A stretch of DNA of 64,000 nt from VRUE01 sp963816785 (GTDB lineage: Bacteria; Actinomycetota; Thermoleophilia; Solirubrobacterales; 70-9), in contig CAWFLL010000004.1 of assembly GCA_963816785.1 (NCBI GenBank), positions 434,001 to 498,000 of the forward strand. Reading direction: 5' to 3'. Under the pieces are notes generated by a model. The model was not told the DNA's origin and did no database searches. It saw only the letters and a list, made by a program, of their open reading frames with translations. The translations under genes and the position numbers were made by a program. Shown here in pieces: positions 18,433 to 26,327 of the stretch (the first letter of the stretch is position 1; the number at the start of each line of letters is the position of its first letter).

Positions 18433-19785
18433 CTAGAGAACCGGAAGGAAGTTCTCGATCTCATAGGGGGTCACCTGGACGCGGTAGTCGTCCCACTCCT
18501 GCCGCTTGATCTCGACGAAGCGGCGGAAGGTGTGCTCCCCGAGGGTGCGTAGGACCAGCTCCGAGTCGGCGGTCACCTCGATCGCCTCGCCGAGGGTCTC
18601 CGGCAGCTCCTCGATGCCGCGCTGCGCGCGCTCCTCCGGCGAGAGGTGGTAGAGGTTCTGCTCCATCGGCTCCGGCAGCTCGTAGCCCTTCTCGACCCCC
18701 TCCAGCCCGGCCTGCAGCATGCCGGCGAAGCAGAGGTAGGGATTGCAGGCGGGGTCGGGACAGCGCAGCTCGGCCCGCGTGGCTCCCTCCTTGCCGGGGT
18801 GGTAGAGGGGGACCCTGATCAGCGCCGAGCGGTTGCGGCGCGACCAGGCGAGGTAGACGGGGGCCTCGAAGCCGGGGACGAGGCGCTTGTAGGAGTTGAC
18901 CCACTGGGCGAAGAGCGAGGAGATCTCGCGCGCGTGCTTGAGCTGGCCGGCGATGAACGCCTTCGCGGTTCCGGAGAGGAAGTACTGGTCGTCGGCGTCG
19001 AAGAAGGCGTTGCCGCCGTCCTTGCCGAGCGACTGGTGGACGTGCATCCCGGAGCCGTTCTCGCCGAACAGCGGCTTCGGCATGAAGGTCGCGTGCCAGC
19101 CGTATTTCATCGCGTACTCCTTGACCACGATGCGGTAGGTCATGCAGTCGTCGGCCATCTCGAGCGCGTTCTTGTAGCGCATGTCGACCTCGTGCTGGGA
19201 GGGGCCGACCTCGTGGTGGGTGTACTCGACGTGGATCCCCATTTTCTCCAGCGCCAGCACCGTCTCGCGGCGCAGGTCGGAACCGGCATCGAGCGTCGTC
19301 AGGTCGAAATAGCCGCCCTCGTCGAGCACCTCCGGCGTCCCGTCCTCCGGTTTGGCCGAGCGAAAGTAGAAGTACTCCAGCTCGGGGCCGATGTTGTAGG
19401 CGTCGAACCCGAGCTCCTCGGCGCGCTTCATCGCGCGGCGCAGGATCCAGCGCGGGTCGCCCTCGTAGGGGTCCCCGCCCGGCACCCTGATGTCGCAGAA
19501 CATGCGGGCGACGGCGTTCTCTTCCTCGGGCCGCCATGGGATCAGGGCGAATGTCGTGGGATCGGGCATCGCGATCATGTCCGACTCCTCGATCGGGTTG
19601 AAGCCGGTGATCGAGGAGCCGTCGAAGCCCATGCCGCCGTCGAAGGCGTCCTCCAGCTCGGCTGCGTTGATCGAGAAGCTCTTGAGCTGGCCGAGCACGT
19701 CTGTGAACCAGAGACGCACGAAGCGAACGTCCCTTTCCTCGACGATCGCTGCTACATCGGCGGCACTCTTCGGTCTCTCTGCCAT
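18433..19785 (-). CDS. glnA: Type I glutamine synthetase
   Basis: This 450-residue enzyme makes glutamine from glutamate, ammonia and ATP. Signatures are DGSSITGF (latch and N-terminal region), the metal-binding GPELEYFYF and EVGPSQHEVDMRY, the ATP-binding NGSGMHVHQSL, and NRSALIRVP. It lacks the extra internal segment of longer GSI-beta enzymes (about 470-478), pointing to the GSI-alpha or actinobacterial GlnA2 group; the NLYHLSPEE segment does retain a Tyr where GSI-beta enzymes are adenylylated. The start at 19785 has AAGGAGG close upstream. It is convergent with the MMPL gene, ten bases away. Confidence 0.95.
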   Translation of the reverse strand: MAERPKSAADVAAIVEERDVRFVRLWFTDVLGQLKSFSINAAELEDAFDGGMGFDGSSITGFNPIEESDMIAMPDPTTFALIPWRPEEENAVARMFCDIRVPGGDPYEGDPRWILRRAMKRAEELGFDAYNIGPELEYFYFRSAKPEDGTPEVLDEGGYFDLTTLDAGSDLRRETVLALEKMGIHVEYTHHEVGPSQHEVDMRYKNALEMADDCMTYRIVVKEYAMKYGWHATFMPKPLFGENGSGMHVHQSLGKDGGNAFFDADDQYFLSGTAKAFIAGQLKHAREISSLFAQWVNSYKRLVPGFEAPVYLAWSRRNRSALIRVPLYHPGKEGATRAELRCPDPACNPYLCFAGMLQAGLEGVEKGYELPEPMEQNLYHLSPEERAQRGIEELPETLGEAIEVTADSELVLRTLGEHTFRRFVEIKRQEWDDYRVQVTPYEIENFLPVL

Positions 19786-19919
19786 CCCGGCCTCCTTGGC
19801 TCTCGCCCTCGTTGGAGTGGCAAAGATAGGCGAAGTGAACCGGAGAGGTGCAGAACTGCGTAATCCGGGTAGGAAACGCGTGACCGCAGGGGTTGCGGTA
19901 GGCGTCGAGACCAGGTATA

Positions 19920-19981
19920 ACTTACTTCAAGTAAGTATTCAGCCTAAAGTAAAGTAAAGGCAAGGTAAAGGCTCTGTAAAG
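19920..19981. promoter_or_regulatory. Palindrome and phased GTAAAG repeats between glnA and the CMD gene
   Basis: ACTTACTTCAAGTAAGT at 19920-19936 is an 8+1+8 palindrome. Right after it GTAAAG occurs four times, at 19949, 19954, 19965 and 19976. The last three are spaced 11 bases apart, one helical turn, as in direct-repeat sites for OmpR/PhoP-type response regulators. The block lies about 40 bases before the CMD gene and about 135 bases before glnA and is strikingly AT-rich. The rest of 19786-20019 shows only the glnA ribosome site. Confidence 0.5.
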
Positions 19982-20019
19982 CGGAATTCGCCCATCTGAG
20001 CCGAAAGCGGAGAAGCCAC

Positions 20020-20586
20020 GTGACAGTAAAAACAGCAGTCAGCAGATTCCACATCCACGACGAGTTGACGGCTCCTGATGAGAGCGCTCCCCTGCTCAAG
20101 AGCATCCAGGCGGGAGGCGGTGCGGTGACCAAGTTCGTCGGCGTCCTCGCAGGCGCTCCGTCTGTGTTGCGCGCCTACACTCGGATGCGCTCCGAGCTGC
20201 GCAGCGGCGTCCTGCCGCGCCCGACTCGTGAGCGGATCGCGCTCGCGGTAGCCGAGCACCGTCACGACTCCTACAGCATCGCCCAGCACGCGAAATCGGC
20301 CAAACGCGCCGGCCTCGGGCTCGACGAGGTCACGAGGGCCCGCAGCTTCACCTCCAACGACCCCAAGGAGGCGGCGCTGCTGACCTTCCTCAAGGCCACC
20401 CTCGAGGCCGACGGCTATCCCCCCAACCACCTCCACGAGGAGGCACGGGAGATCGGCTGGAGCGACGAGGAGATCCTCGAGGCGGTCGCACATCTGGCCC
20501 TGAACGAGTTCCAGAGCCTGATCGCGAGCGCAGCGGCGCTGCCCAAAGACCAGGCAACACCGGCGGTCCTCCCCTCCGCCGCCTGA
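20020..20586 (+). CDS. Carboxymuconolactone decarboxylase-family protein lacking the CxxC
   Basis: This 188-residue protein has the all-helical CMD/AhpD pattern (LPRPTRERIALAVAEHRHDSYSIAQHAKSAKRAGL then DEEILEAVAHLALNEFQSLI). In peroxidase members the helix carries CxxC before the His; here the segment reads DSYSIAQH, so both cysteines are serines or other residues. AhpD-type peroxidase chemistry through a cysteine pair is therefore unlikely, and a decarboxylase, isomerase or non-catalytic role must be considered. GTG 20020 follows GGAGAAG. The stop codon lies inside the first arm of a strong hairpin. Confidence 0.75.
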   Translation: MTVKTAVSRFHIHDELTAPDESAPLLKSIQAGGGAVTKFVGVLAGAPSVLRAYTRMRSELRSGVLPRPTRERIALAVAEHRHDSYSIAQHAKSAKRAGLGLDEVTRARSFTSNDPKEAALLTFLKATLEADGYPPNHLHEEAREIGWSDEEILEAVAHLALNEFQSLIASAAALPKDQATPAVLPSAA

Positions 20587-20619
20587 CGCGACTGGACGCT
20601 GACGCGCCAGTCGCGTCAG
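20583..20619. terminator. Bidirectional terminator hairpin
   Basis: CTGACGCGACTGG at 20583-20595 and CCAGTCGCGTCAG at 20607-20619 form a perfect 13-base-pair stem with an 11-base loop. It sits between convergent genes ending at 20586 and 20627, so it can serve both. There is no clear T-run, as is common in GC-rich Actinobacteria. It contains the stop codon of the CMD gene. Confidence 0.75.
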
Positions 20620-20626
20620 CTGATCC

Positions 20627-21322
20627 CTAGGGCATCACGACCGTTGCCGTATAGAGCAGGCGGGCGGTCGCGTAGCGGCAGCCGTAGGTGGCGCGTCGTC
20701 CGACGCGCTGCTGCGGCTCGCCCTGGCGGACGGCCGTCGTGTTGGTGCATTTGCCGGGCAGGCGGCTCGCCCGCCAGGCGTTTTTCGCCGAGAGGCCCTC
20801 GGCGAACGCCGCAGCCCAGGTCGGCACCGTGAGGCCGACGATGTCGCCTTTCTGAACCGGGAGCGAGGCGCCGAACTTGACCGTCCGGCCCAGGAACGGG
20901 CTGAGCACCCGGACCGACCCCTGCTTGCGGAGGTTGAAGCGCGGCGGGCTCGTTTCGGGGACGCGGCGCAGTATTGCCAGCCGGGCCTGGGGCGGCGTCC
21001 CGAAGAAGCCGTTGAAGAAGGAGCGCTGCATGTTGGTCGGCTGTGCCAGGGTCAGCGTCCAGGACTTGACCTTGCCGTCCCTCGGGACCCTGAACGGCAG
21101 GCTGGTCTGATCGGTGCTGATCTGGAAGCCGGTTACGCTGCCGACGGCCTGGCACGGCGATCCCGGGCAGGAGGGGTCCGGGGTGGTGTTCGTCTGGCCG
21201 AGGACGACGGTCGTTCGCGAGCTGGTGGCCGCGCCGGCGCCGGCGACGGACGCGATGACCATCACCGTCAGGCACGCCATCAGCAGCGACGCGACCACCC
21301 CTCGCTTGGAAAGGTCCAGCAT
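20627..21322 (-). CDS. Secreted protein of unknown function
   Basis: This 231-residue protein starts at ATG 21322 with a signal peptide (LSKRGVVASLLMACLTVMVIASVAGAGAAT) and probable cleavage after AGAA or ATS. The mature part is beta-rich with paired cysteines (DPSCPGSPCQAVG; GKCTNTT; YGCRYA) and no domain I recognise. The phrase TGFQISTDQTSLPFRVPRDGKV resembles exported proteins common in Thermoleophilia, but I cannot give a function. An upstream in-frame extension to 21829 overlaps the rlpA-like gene and is not used. It lies 51 bases downstream of the rlpA-like gene and may share its transcript. Confidence 0.75.
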   Translation of the reverse strand: MLDLSKRGVVASLLMACLTVMVIASVAGAGAATSSRTTVVLGQTNTTPDPSCPGSPCQAVGSVTGFQISTDQTSLPFRVPRDGKVKSWTLTLAQPTNMQRSFFNGFFGTPPQARLAILRRVPETSPPRFNLRKQGSVRVLSPFLGRTVKFGASLPVQKGDIVGLTVPTWAAAFAEGLSAKNAWRASRLPGKCTNTTAVRQGEPQQRVGRRATYGCRYATARLLYTATVVMP

Positions 21323-21372
21323 TCGACGGCAGAGACTACCCGCAGGCCCGGCGGCTTCGCGACCGGCCGCGC

Positions 21373-21879
21373 CTAGCGCGCTGCAGGGCGCCCGATCGCG
21401 TAGCGGACCAGGTTCGCGCCTTCGAAGCTGAGCGCGAGGCGGGCGCCGTTGGTGAGGTCCCAGGAGTTGCCGGCCGAGTAGGGGCCGCGGTCGATCACCG
21501 TGGCGACGATCGAGCGGCCGCGGTAGAGGAACTTGACCGCCGTCCCGCAGGGGAGCGTGCGGTGGGCGACGCCGATCGTGTGCGGCCGCAGCGTCTGACC
21601 GCAGGCGGTGTGTTTGCCGTAGAGCCCCGGGCCGTACCAGGTGGCGCCCGCCGAGCGCATCGCGGTGAAGACGAAGGCGTCCTCGACGAGGGTCCTTTCC
21701 GTCGCGGCGCCGCCCGAGAAGGCCGACGCCCCGCCGGTCATCGCCTGCGCGGGGCTGGCTCCGAGCATCAGGGCGGAGCTGACGACCAGCGCCGGAAGCA
21801 GGGCTCGCACCGGCCTGCAGCGCAGCCATGCCCGTCGTGAATGATCTTTCCGCCCGAGGCGGTTCCTGCCTACGTTCAT
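21373..21879 (-). CDS. RlpA-like double-psi beta-barrel protein
   Basis: This 168-residue exported protein has a signal peptide (RALLPALVVSSALMLGASPAQAM) followed, after about 45 residues, by the RlpA core: ATWYGPGLYGKHTACGQ, GVAHRTLPCGTAVKF and VIDRGPYSAG with the catalytic-type Asp, then WDLTNGARLAL. RlpA-type domains are lytic transglycosylases acting on peptidoglycan or related wall-binding modules. A c-di-AMP riboswitch lies directly upstream at 21891-21990, so expression is probably tied to osmotic or cell-wall state. There is no SPOR domain. The ribosome site is GGAAAGAG. Confidence 0.88.
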   Translation of the reverse strand: MNVGRNRLGRKDHSRRAWLRCRPVRALLPALVVSSALMLGASPAQAMTGGASAFSGGAATERTLVEDAFVFTAMRSAGATWYGPGLYGKHTACGQTLRPHTIGVAHRTLPCGTAVKFLYRGRSIVATVIDRGPYSAGNSWDLTNGARLALSFEGANLVRYAIGRPAAR

Positions 21880-21890
21880 CGTCTCTTTCC

Positions 21891-21990
21891 GAGCGCTTAC
21901 GGGGTTAGCTGACGGGCTCGCGCTGAAAGAGCTGCGCTACGCGGCAGATGCCTGCGATTCGCCCCAACTAATTTGGGTCCCCCGCTCTCC
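21891..21990 (-). ncRNA. ydaO/yuaA-type c-di-AMP riboswitch
   Basis: Read on the minus strand, this leader contains GCGGGGGACCC, then GGGGCGAAUCGC, and near its end CCCGUCAGCUAACCCCGUA, all hallmark conserved blocks of the c-di-AMP riboswitch. The closing stem can be drawn as GAGCG (21983-21987 complement) with CGCUC (21891-21895 complement). It ends about 12 bases before the start codon of the RlpA-like gene at 21879. In Actinobacteria this class commonly sits before cell-wall hydrolase genes and turns them off when c-di-AMP is high. Assigned by eye from conserved bases. Confidence 0.85.
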
Positions 21991-22126
21991 GCGGTATGTG
22001 GGCGGAGATTCAGCGGAAGTTGGCGGCACGTTAGCAAACGCTAAGACGGAAATCCGCCTGTGTGATGGATCTCGCGCCGGTTGTGTCTCTGCAGCACCCC
22101 GAATAGAGTGGCGACCAGGGAGACGA

Positions 22127-22774
22127 GTGAGACCGAAACTCAGCTACGCGAACGTCGTTGCGACGGTGGCGCTGTTCGTCGCCCTCGGCGGCAGCGCGGC
22201 GGCCGTCGCCACGCTGACGGGCCGCGACATCAAGAACCGGTCGATCAAGAAGGTCGATGTCGGGCGCAATGCGCTGACAGGCGGCGAGATCCGCGAGGAC
22301 CGCCTGGCGAAGGTTCCGAGCGCGGTGCGGGCGGACACCGCCGGCTTCGCGGAGAGAGCGGGGAACGCATCGCTGCTGGGCGGAATCGAGGCGGCCGGCT
22401 TCGCGCGCGGGACCCAGATCGACTCCGGCGCGGGCGACAACACCTCGACCACGCAAACGACGCTTCTGAGCTTCCCTGAGATCGGCCTCGAGATACACAC
22501 CGACGGTGACGCCGACGCAACCAACTCCCTGCGTGCAGTGAACAGCCGCACCGCGGGGAGATTCCTCTTCTGGAACAGCGCCAACCCCGTCGCCGTCGGC
22601 CAGGTCGGGCCCGGTGTCAACTTCGAGATCCCGCCCGGGGGCATCGGGCTGATCCATGACGCGGTGTTCGTCCTCGAGGGCCAGGCCCCGCAACTCGAAC
22701 CCATCGTGGTCTCGGTCACCTGCCGGTTCAACATCCCCCCGACCGTCGCCTGCATCGGGATCAGCTCCCCCTGA
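22127..22774 (+). CDS. Exported protein with Thermoleophilia-type N-terminus, unknown function
   Basis: This 215-residue protein is best started at GTG 22127, behind GGGAG. It begins RPKLSYANVVATVALFVALGG, a signal-like helix followed by LTGRDIKNRSIKKVDVGRNALTGGEIRED, a short repeated motif. I associate this head with many exported proteins of Solirubrobacterales. The rest (about residues 70-215) is beta-rich with a C-terminal CRFNIPPTVACIGI cysteine pair and no known catalytic motif. A longer frame to 21998 exists but would overlap the promoter region of the divergent rlpA-like gene. A strong terminator follows. Confidence 0.75.
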   Translation: MRPKLSYANVVATVALFVALGGSAAAVATLTGRDIKNRSIKKVDVGRNALTGGEIREDRLAKVPSAVRADTAGFAERAGNASLLGGIEAAGFARGTQIDSGAGDNTSTTQTTLLSFPEIGLEIHTDGDADATNSLRAVNSRTAGRFLFWNSANPVAVGQVGPGVNFEIPPGGIGLIHDAVFVLEGQAPQLEPIVVSVTCRFNIPPTVACIGISSP

Positions 22775-22790
22775 CCCGACCCCGGCAATG

Positions 22791-22816
22791 GGAAAGGCCC
22801 CTCGCGGGGCCTTTCC
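22791..22816. terminator. Terminator hairpin between the 22127 gene and rnpB
   Basis: GGAAAGGCCCC at 22791-22801 and GGGGCCTTTCC at 22806-22816 form a perfect 11-base-pair stem with a TCGC tetraloop. It lies between a plus-strand gene ending at 22774 and the 3' end of minus-strand rnpB near 22819, and so can end both. Confidence 0.85.
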
Positions 22817-22818
22817 GT

Positions 22819-23184
22819 TAGCGGGCCTGTAAGCCGGATCCTGTCGGGAGCGACCATCTGTCTCTCCGAGGCCTGCGCCCCGGAGGGGCCACCGGAGTGG
22901 CCCTGCGGCCTACCTGGACCTCGCCGGGCCGGGTCATCGGTCCTGTTTGGCCTTGCACCGGGCGGGGTTTGCCTGGCCGCCGCGTCACCGCGACGCCGGT
23001 GCGCTCTTACCGCACCATTTCACCTTTGCCTGTACGCGACTCACGTGTGGCCGCGCCATCGGCCGTGTCATTTCTGTGGCACTTTCCCGCGGGTTTCCCC
23101 GGGTGGGCGTTACCCACCGCCTCGCCGTTCGGTGTCCGGACTTTCCTCGAGGGGTTTTCTCTCCCCGCGATCGCTCAGCCCGCC
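22819..23184 (-). ncRNA. rnpB: RNase P RNA, bacterial type A
   Basis: On the minus strand the sequence runs from GGGCGGGCUGAGCG through GAGGAAAGUCCGGACACC (the universal 5' core) and ACAGAAAUGACACGGCCGAUGG, GGUGAAAUGGUGCGGUAAGAG, and ends GGAUCCGGCUUACAGGCCCGC. The P1 stem can be drawn between GCGGGCU near the 5' end and GGCCCGC at the 3' end. Length about 366 is normal for type A. A TACCCT -10 box (complement of 23190-23195) sits just upstream of the proposed 5' end. The RNA is the catalytic subunit that matures tRNA 5' ends. Confidence 0.95.
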
Positions 23185-23226
23185 CACCAAGGGTAGCGCT
23201 GCGAGGCCGGACTTGGGAGGGGTGCG

Positions 23227-23841
23227 CTAGATCTTGCGGAGGACGCCGATCACGCGACCGAGGACGGTTGCGTCGGGGGTCCTGATCGGCTCCATCGTGT
23301 CGTTCTCGGGCTGGAGGCGGATGTGGTCGTCCTCCTGGAAGAAGCGCTTGACGGTGGCCTCGTCGCCGATCAGCGCGACGACGATCTCCCCGTCCTCGGC
23401 CTCCTCGGCGGGCCGCACGACCGCGTAGTCGCCGTCGAAGATGCCGGCGTCCTTCATGCTTTCGCCGCGGACGCGGAGGATGTAGTCGCCTTCCTCGCCG
23501 CCGATCACGTCGGGAATCTCGATGTACTCCTCGATGTTCTCCTCGGCGACGATCGGCTCGCCGGCGGCGACGTTGCCGACCAGCGGGACGCCGCTGCTCC
23601 CCGGCAGGATCGTCTTCTTGGCGCGGTCGAAGAGCAGCTCGATCGCCCGCGGTTTCGAGGGGTCGCGGCGCAGCAGGCCGATCTTCTCGAGGTTGGCGAG
23701 GTGGGCGTGGACGGTCGAGGAGGAATGGAGCCCGACCGCCTTGCCGATCTCACGCACGGTGGGCGGGTAGCCGGTCTTTGCCGCGTAACGGCGGATGAAG
23801 TCGAAGATCTCCTTCTGCCGCTTGGTCAGGTCGAGGTCCAT
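23227..23841 (-). CDS. lexA: LexA repressor
   Basis: This 204-residue protein is the SOS master repressor. The N-terminal winged helix spans about residues 5-65 (KRQKEIFDFIRRYAAKTGYPPTVREIGKAVGLHSSSTVHAHL). The self-cleavage site is Ala-Gly in NVAAGEPI (about residue 98). The catalytic Ser is in VRGESMKDAGIFDGDY and the Lys in DEATVKRFF. It starts at ATG 23841 behind GAAAGAGG. An actinobacterial SOS box lies 48 bases upstream, so it is autoregulated. Length and motifs are complete. Confidence 0.97.
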   Translation of the reverse strand: MDLDLTKRQKEIFDFIRRYAAKTGYPPTVREIGKAVGLHSSSTVHAHLANLEKIGLLRRDPSKPRAIELLFDRAKKTILPGSSGVPLVGNVAAGEPIVAEENIEEYIEIPDVIGGEEGDYILRVRGESMKDAGIFDGDYAVVRPAEEAEDGEIVVALIGDEATVKRFFQEDDHIRLQPENDTMEPIRTPDATVLGRVIGVLRKI

Positions 23842-23888
23842 TCAGCCTCTTTCCCTCACCACACGCGGCCACACATGTCTCGGACGTC

Positions 23889-23902
23889 CGAACACCTGTT
23901 CG
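23889..23902. promoter_or_regulatory. LexA-binding SOS box of lexA
   Basis: CGAACACCTGTTCG matches the Gram-positive/actinobacterial SOS consensus CGAAC-N4-GTTCG perfectly. It is 48 bases upstream of the lexA start at 23841 and 92 bases before tRNA-Leu on the other strand, so it is positioned to control lexA. Confidence 0.88.
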
Positions 23903-23993
23903 CAGGGTACCGGTTCGGCCGGACTCTCGCAACTCCCGCCGCCGCGCCCCGCCGCCGCCCGGGTCCGACTTATCTAGAATCGACCGCCCGCGA

Positions 23994-24079
<86 letters not shown>

Positions 24080-24122
24080 TTGGGAGTTGCATGCCGTAGG
24101 CCCCCAGGGTCGGTGGGTCGGC

Positions 24123-24827
24123 TCAGGGTGCGAGCCGCTCCAGCACGGTCCCGTCAGCATCTACAGCCAGGACTGTTGGAACCACGGCGATCCCGTACTT
24201 CCGGGCGAGGTCGGGGCGCTCGCGCACGTCGAGCTTGACCAGCGGGTCCGAACCACCCGCGAGACGCCGTTCCCACTCACCGCACTCGGCGCAGAGCGGA
24301 TGGGTGAACTCGACGAACGCGCGCCGGTGCCCGTTGAGGAAGCCGAGGTCTGCCGGCTCGATCCGCCCGTGACGCCGTGGAGAGATCCCGCGCAGGCGGG
24401 CGCTGACCCTGTAGAGCTCGCAGCCGGCGCAAAAACCGCTCGCCGCCGCCAGCAGCGCCAGGGCTGCGACGAGCGCGGCGATCACGGTGCCGGTGGTCGG
24501 AGAGCCGAGCCACCATGCCAGCGCCGCGGCGGTCAGGAAGGCGAAGCCGATCATGTTGGCGAGGCGGGGCGGGCGGGAGTCCTCCAGCTCGCCCTCACCA
24601 AAGCGAGGCTGGATCAGCTCGAAGTAGGCGAGGCAGGTGAGGCAAAAGCGTCGGCCCGCCGTCAACCCGACCAGGAGCTGCGCCCCCATCAGCGCCCAGG
24701 CCAGTGGCCAGCCGAATGCGACACCCACCAGCGCCACCAGCCCCACGACGGCCTGGTTGAAGCGCGGGGCACGCGCGTCGATCACGTCGGTATCGCGCCA
24801 CGGATCGGCACTTCGTGGATTTGCCAT
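24123..24827 (-). CDS. DUF4395 membrane domain fused to a thioredoxin-like domain
   Basis: This 234-residue protein has two parts. Residues 1-150 match the DUF4395 pattern: IDARAPRFNQAVVGLVALVG with the conserved RFNQ, several membrane helices, and cysteine pairs RRFCLTCLAYFEL and FCAGCELYR. Residues 165-234 are thioredoxin-like with VEFTHPLCAECGEWERRL (CxxC), LDVRERPDLARKYGIAVVPTVL (cis-Pro) and a short tail. In Actinobacteria DUF4395 proteins often sit beside separate thioredoxins and sulfurtransferases; here they are one chain, so a membrane thiol or sulfur transfer relay is a reasonable inference. It converges on tRNA-Leu with 43 bases between. Confidence 0.8.
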   Translation of the reverse strand: MANPRSADPWRDTDVIDARAPRFNQAVVGLVALVGVAFGWPLAWALMGAQLLVGLTAGRRFCLTCLAYFELIQPRFGEGELEDSRPPRLANMIGFAFLTAAALAWWLGSPTTGTVIAALVAALALLAAASGFCAGCELYRVSARLRGISPRRHGRIEPADLGFLNGHRRAFVEFTHPLCAECGEWERRLAGGSDPLVKLDVRERPDLARKYGIAVVPTVLAVDADGTVLERLAP

Positions 24828-25070
24828 GGACTCAGTCTAGGAGCGGCCGTCGCTGAGCCGGTCGACGACGATCTGGAGCTTGCCGCCGGATGATCATCCA
24901 AGAGCATCCGCGCGGTTCGCCGCATATCGGTCGCTCGCTCGGCCCCGGTTCGATCGGCATCGGAAGCGAGTGGCCCTATCGGTCTCGAGGCGGCCCGCCT
25001 GAAACCGAACTTCACAATCCTGGCCAGCCAGCCAGTAGGATCCGCGAACCACCGCGACGAGGAGGGCGAG

Positions 25071-26306
25071 TTGACTGAGGGCGGCAACGGCAACCTGAAG
25101 GACGTGCTGGTCACCGAGCGCAGGCTCTGGGTCGAGGGCCCACCCCACGAGCTGTTCAAGAAGCTGCGGGGGGAGTGCCCGGTCCACTGGACCTCGAAGA
25201 TCACCGAGTACCCGGAGTCTGCCGGCTACTGGTCGGTGACGACCGCCGACGACGTTCACGAGGTGAGCCGCGACTGGCAGACCTACTCCTCCGAACGCGG
25301 CGGCGTGACCGCGATCACCGAGGTCTTCCCGCTCGAGCTCGTGCAGGCGATGTTCATCGGTATGGACCCGCCCAAGCACGACCGGATCAAGGCACTCTTC
25401 CAGGCCGGCTTCACCCCGAAGCGGATCGCCGCCCACGAGGACGAGATCCGCGAAATCGTCGTCAGGGTGCTCGACCGACTCGACGGCCGCGAGACCTGCG
25501 ACCTCGTCGTCGACGTCGCCCAACCCGCCGTCTCCCGCGTGATCGGCAGCTTCATGGGGATCCCGGAAGAGGACGACGCGATCTGGGCCGAGATGATGAA
25601 CTCGACCCTTGGAGCCGGCGACCCGGACCTCAATCCGGAGGGCATCGAGGGCGCGGTCGAGAAAACCATCCCCGAAATCTTCGAGCGCTGCAACAAGATG
25701 ATCGCCGCGCGGCGCGAGAACCCCACCGACGACCTGACCAGCGTCCTCGTCCACGCCGACATCGAAGGCCAGAAGCTGGAGGAACACGAGATCGTGATGG
25801 GCTTCTTCCTCCTTGTCGCCGCCGGCAACGACAGCACCAAAGCGACCTACTGCAGCGGGATGAGGGCATTGATGGAACATCCCGACCAGCGCCAGTTGCT
25901 CCTCGACGACCCCTCCCAGATCCCGAGCGCGGTCGAGGAGTCGCTGCGGATGTTCCCCGCGTTCGCCCACTTCCGCCGCACCGCGACCGCCGACACCGAG
26001 CTGAACGGCCAGAAGATCAGCGAGGGCGAGAAGGTGGTGATGTGGTACGCGTCCTCGAATCGCGACGAGACGCGCTACGAGGACCCCGATCGCTTCGACG
26101 TGCTTCGCAACCCCGAGCATCAGGCGTTCGGCGCCGGCGGCCGCCACTTCTGCCTCGGCACCGCGCTGGCCCGCCTCGAGCTCAAGATCCTGTTCGAGGA
26201 GACCCTCGCCCGGTACCCGGACATGACCCTCGACGGCAAGCCCGTGTTCGCCGAGACGGCCTTCCTCAACCAGCTGAAAACGCTGCCGGTGCGGCTCTCG
26301 GCATAG
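25071..26306 (+). CDS. Cytochrome P450
   Basis: This 411-residue soluble bacterial P450 has the I-helix oxygen-activation motif LVAAGNDSTKATY, ExxR in VEESLRMFP, and the haem loop FGAGGRHFCLGTALARLE with the axial Cys near residue 358. The layout resembles the actinobacterial CYP125/CYP142/CYP124 group that oxidises steroid side chains or branched lipids; PPKHDRIKALFQAGFTP and FRRTATADTEL fit. TTG 25071 is chosen because GAGGAGGG lies upstream. No ferredoxin gene adjoins. The 24828-25070 gap holds only a 12-base palindrome GGATGATCATCC at 24888. Confidence 0.93.
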   Translation: MTEGGNGNLKDVLVTERRLWVEGPPHELFKKLRGECPVHWTSKITEYPESAGYWSVTTADDVHEVSRDWQTYSSERGGVTAITEVFPLELVQAMFIGMDPPKHDRIKALFQAGFTPKRIAAHEDEIREIVVRVLDRLDGRETCDLVVDVAQPAVSRVIGSFMGIPEEDDAIWAEMMNSTLGAGDPDLNPEGIEGAVEKTIPEIFERCNKMIAARRENPTDDLTSVLVHADIEGQKLEEHEIVMGFFLLVAAGNDSTKATYCSGMRALMEHPDQRQLLLDDPSQIPSAVEESLRMFPAFAHFRRTATADTELNGQKISEGEKVVMWYASSNRDETRYEDPDRFDVLRNPEHQAFGAGGRHFCLGTALARLELKILFEETLARYPDMTLDGKPVFAETAFLNQLKTLPVRLSA

Positions 26307-26327
26307 GCGCCGAGGACGCGCGTGCCC

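Noticed and set aside
22897..23285. Short plus-strand open frames across 22.9-23.3 kb
   Set aside because: They lie inside rnpB, whose conserved core is unmistakable on the minus strand.
24838..24890. Minus-strand frame reading GGKLQIVVDRLSDGRS before a stop
   Set aside because: It looks like a possible C-terminal gene remnant, but a stop lies just upstream and the piece is too short to support a pseudogene.
24888..24899. Palindrome GGATGATCATCC upstream of the P450 gene
   Set aside because: It is about 170 bases from the start, stands alone and has no promoter-like sequence near it, so I do not call it an operator.
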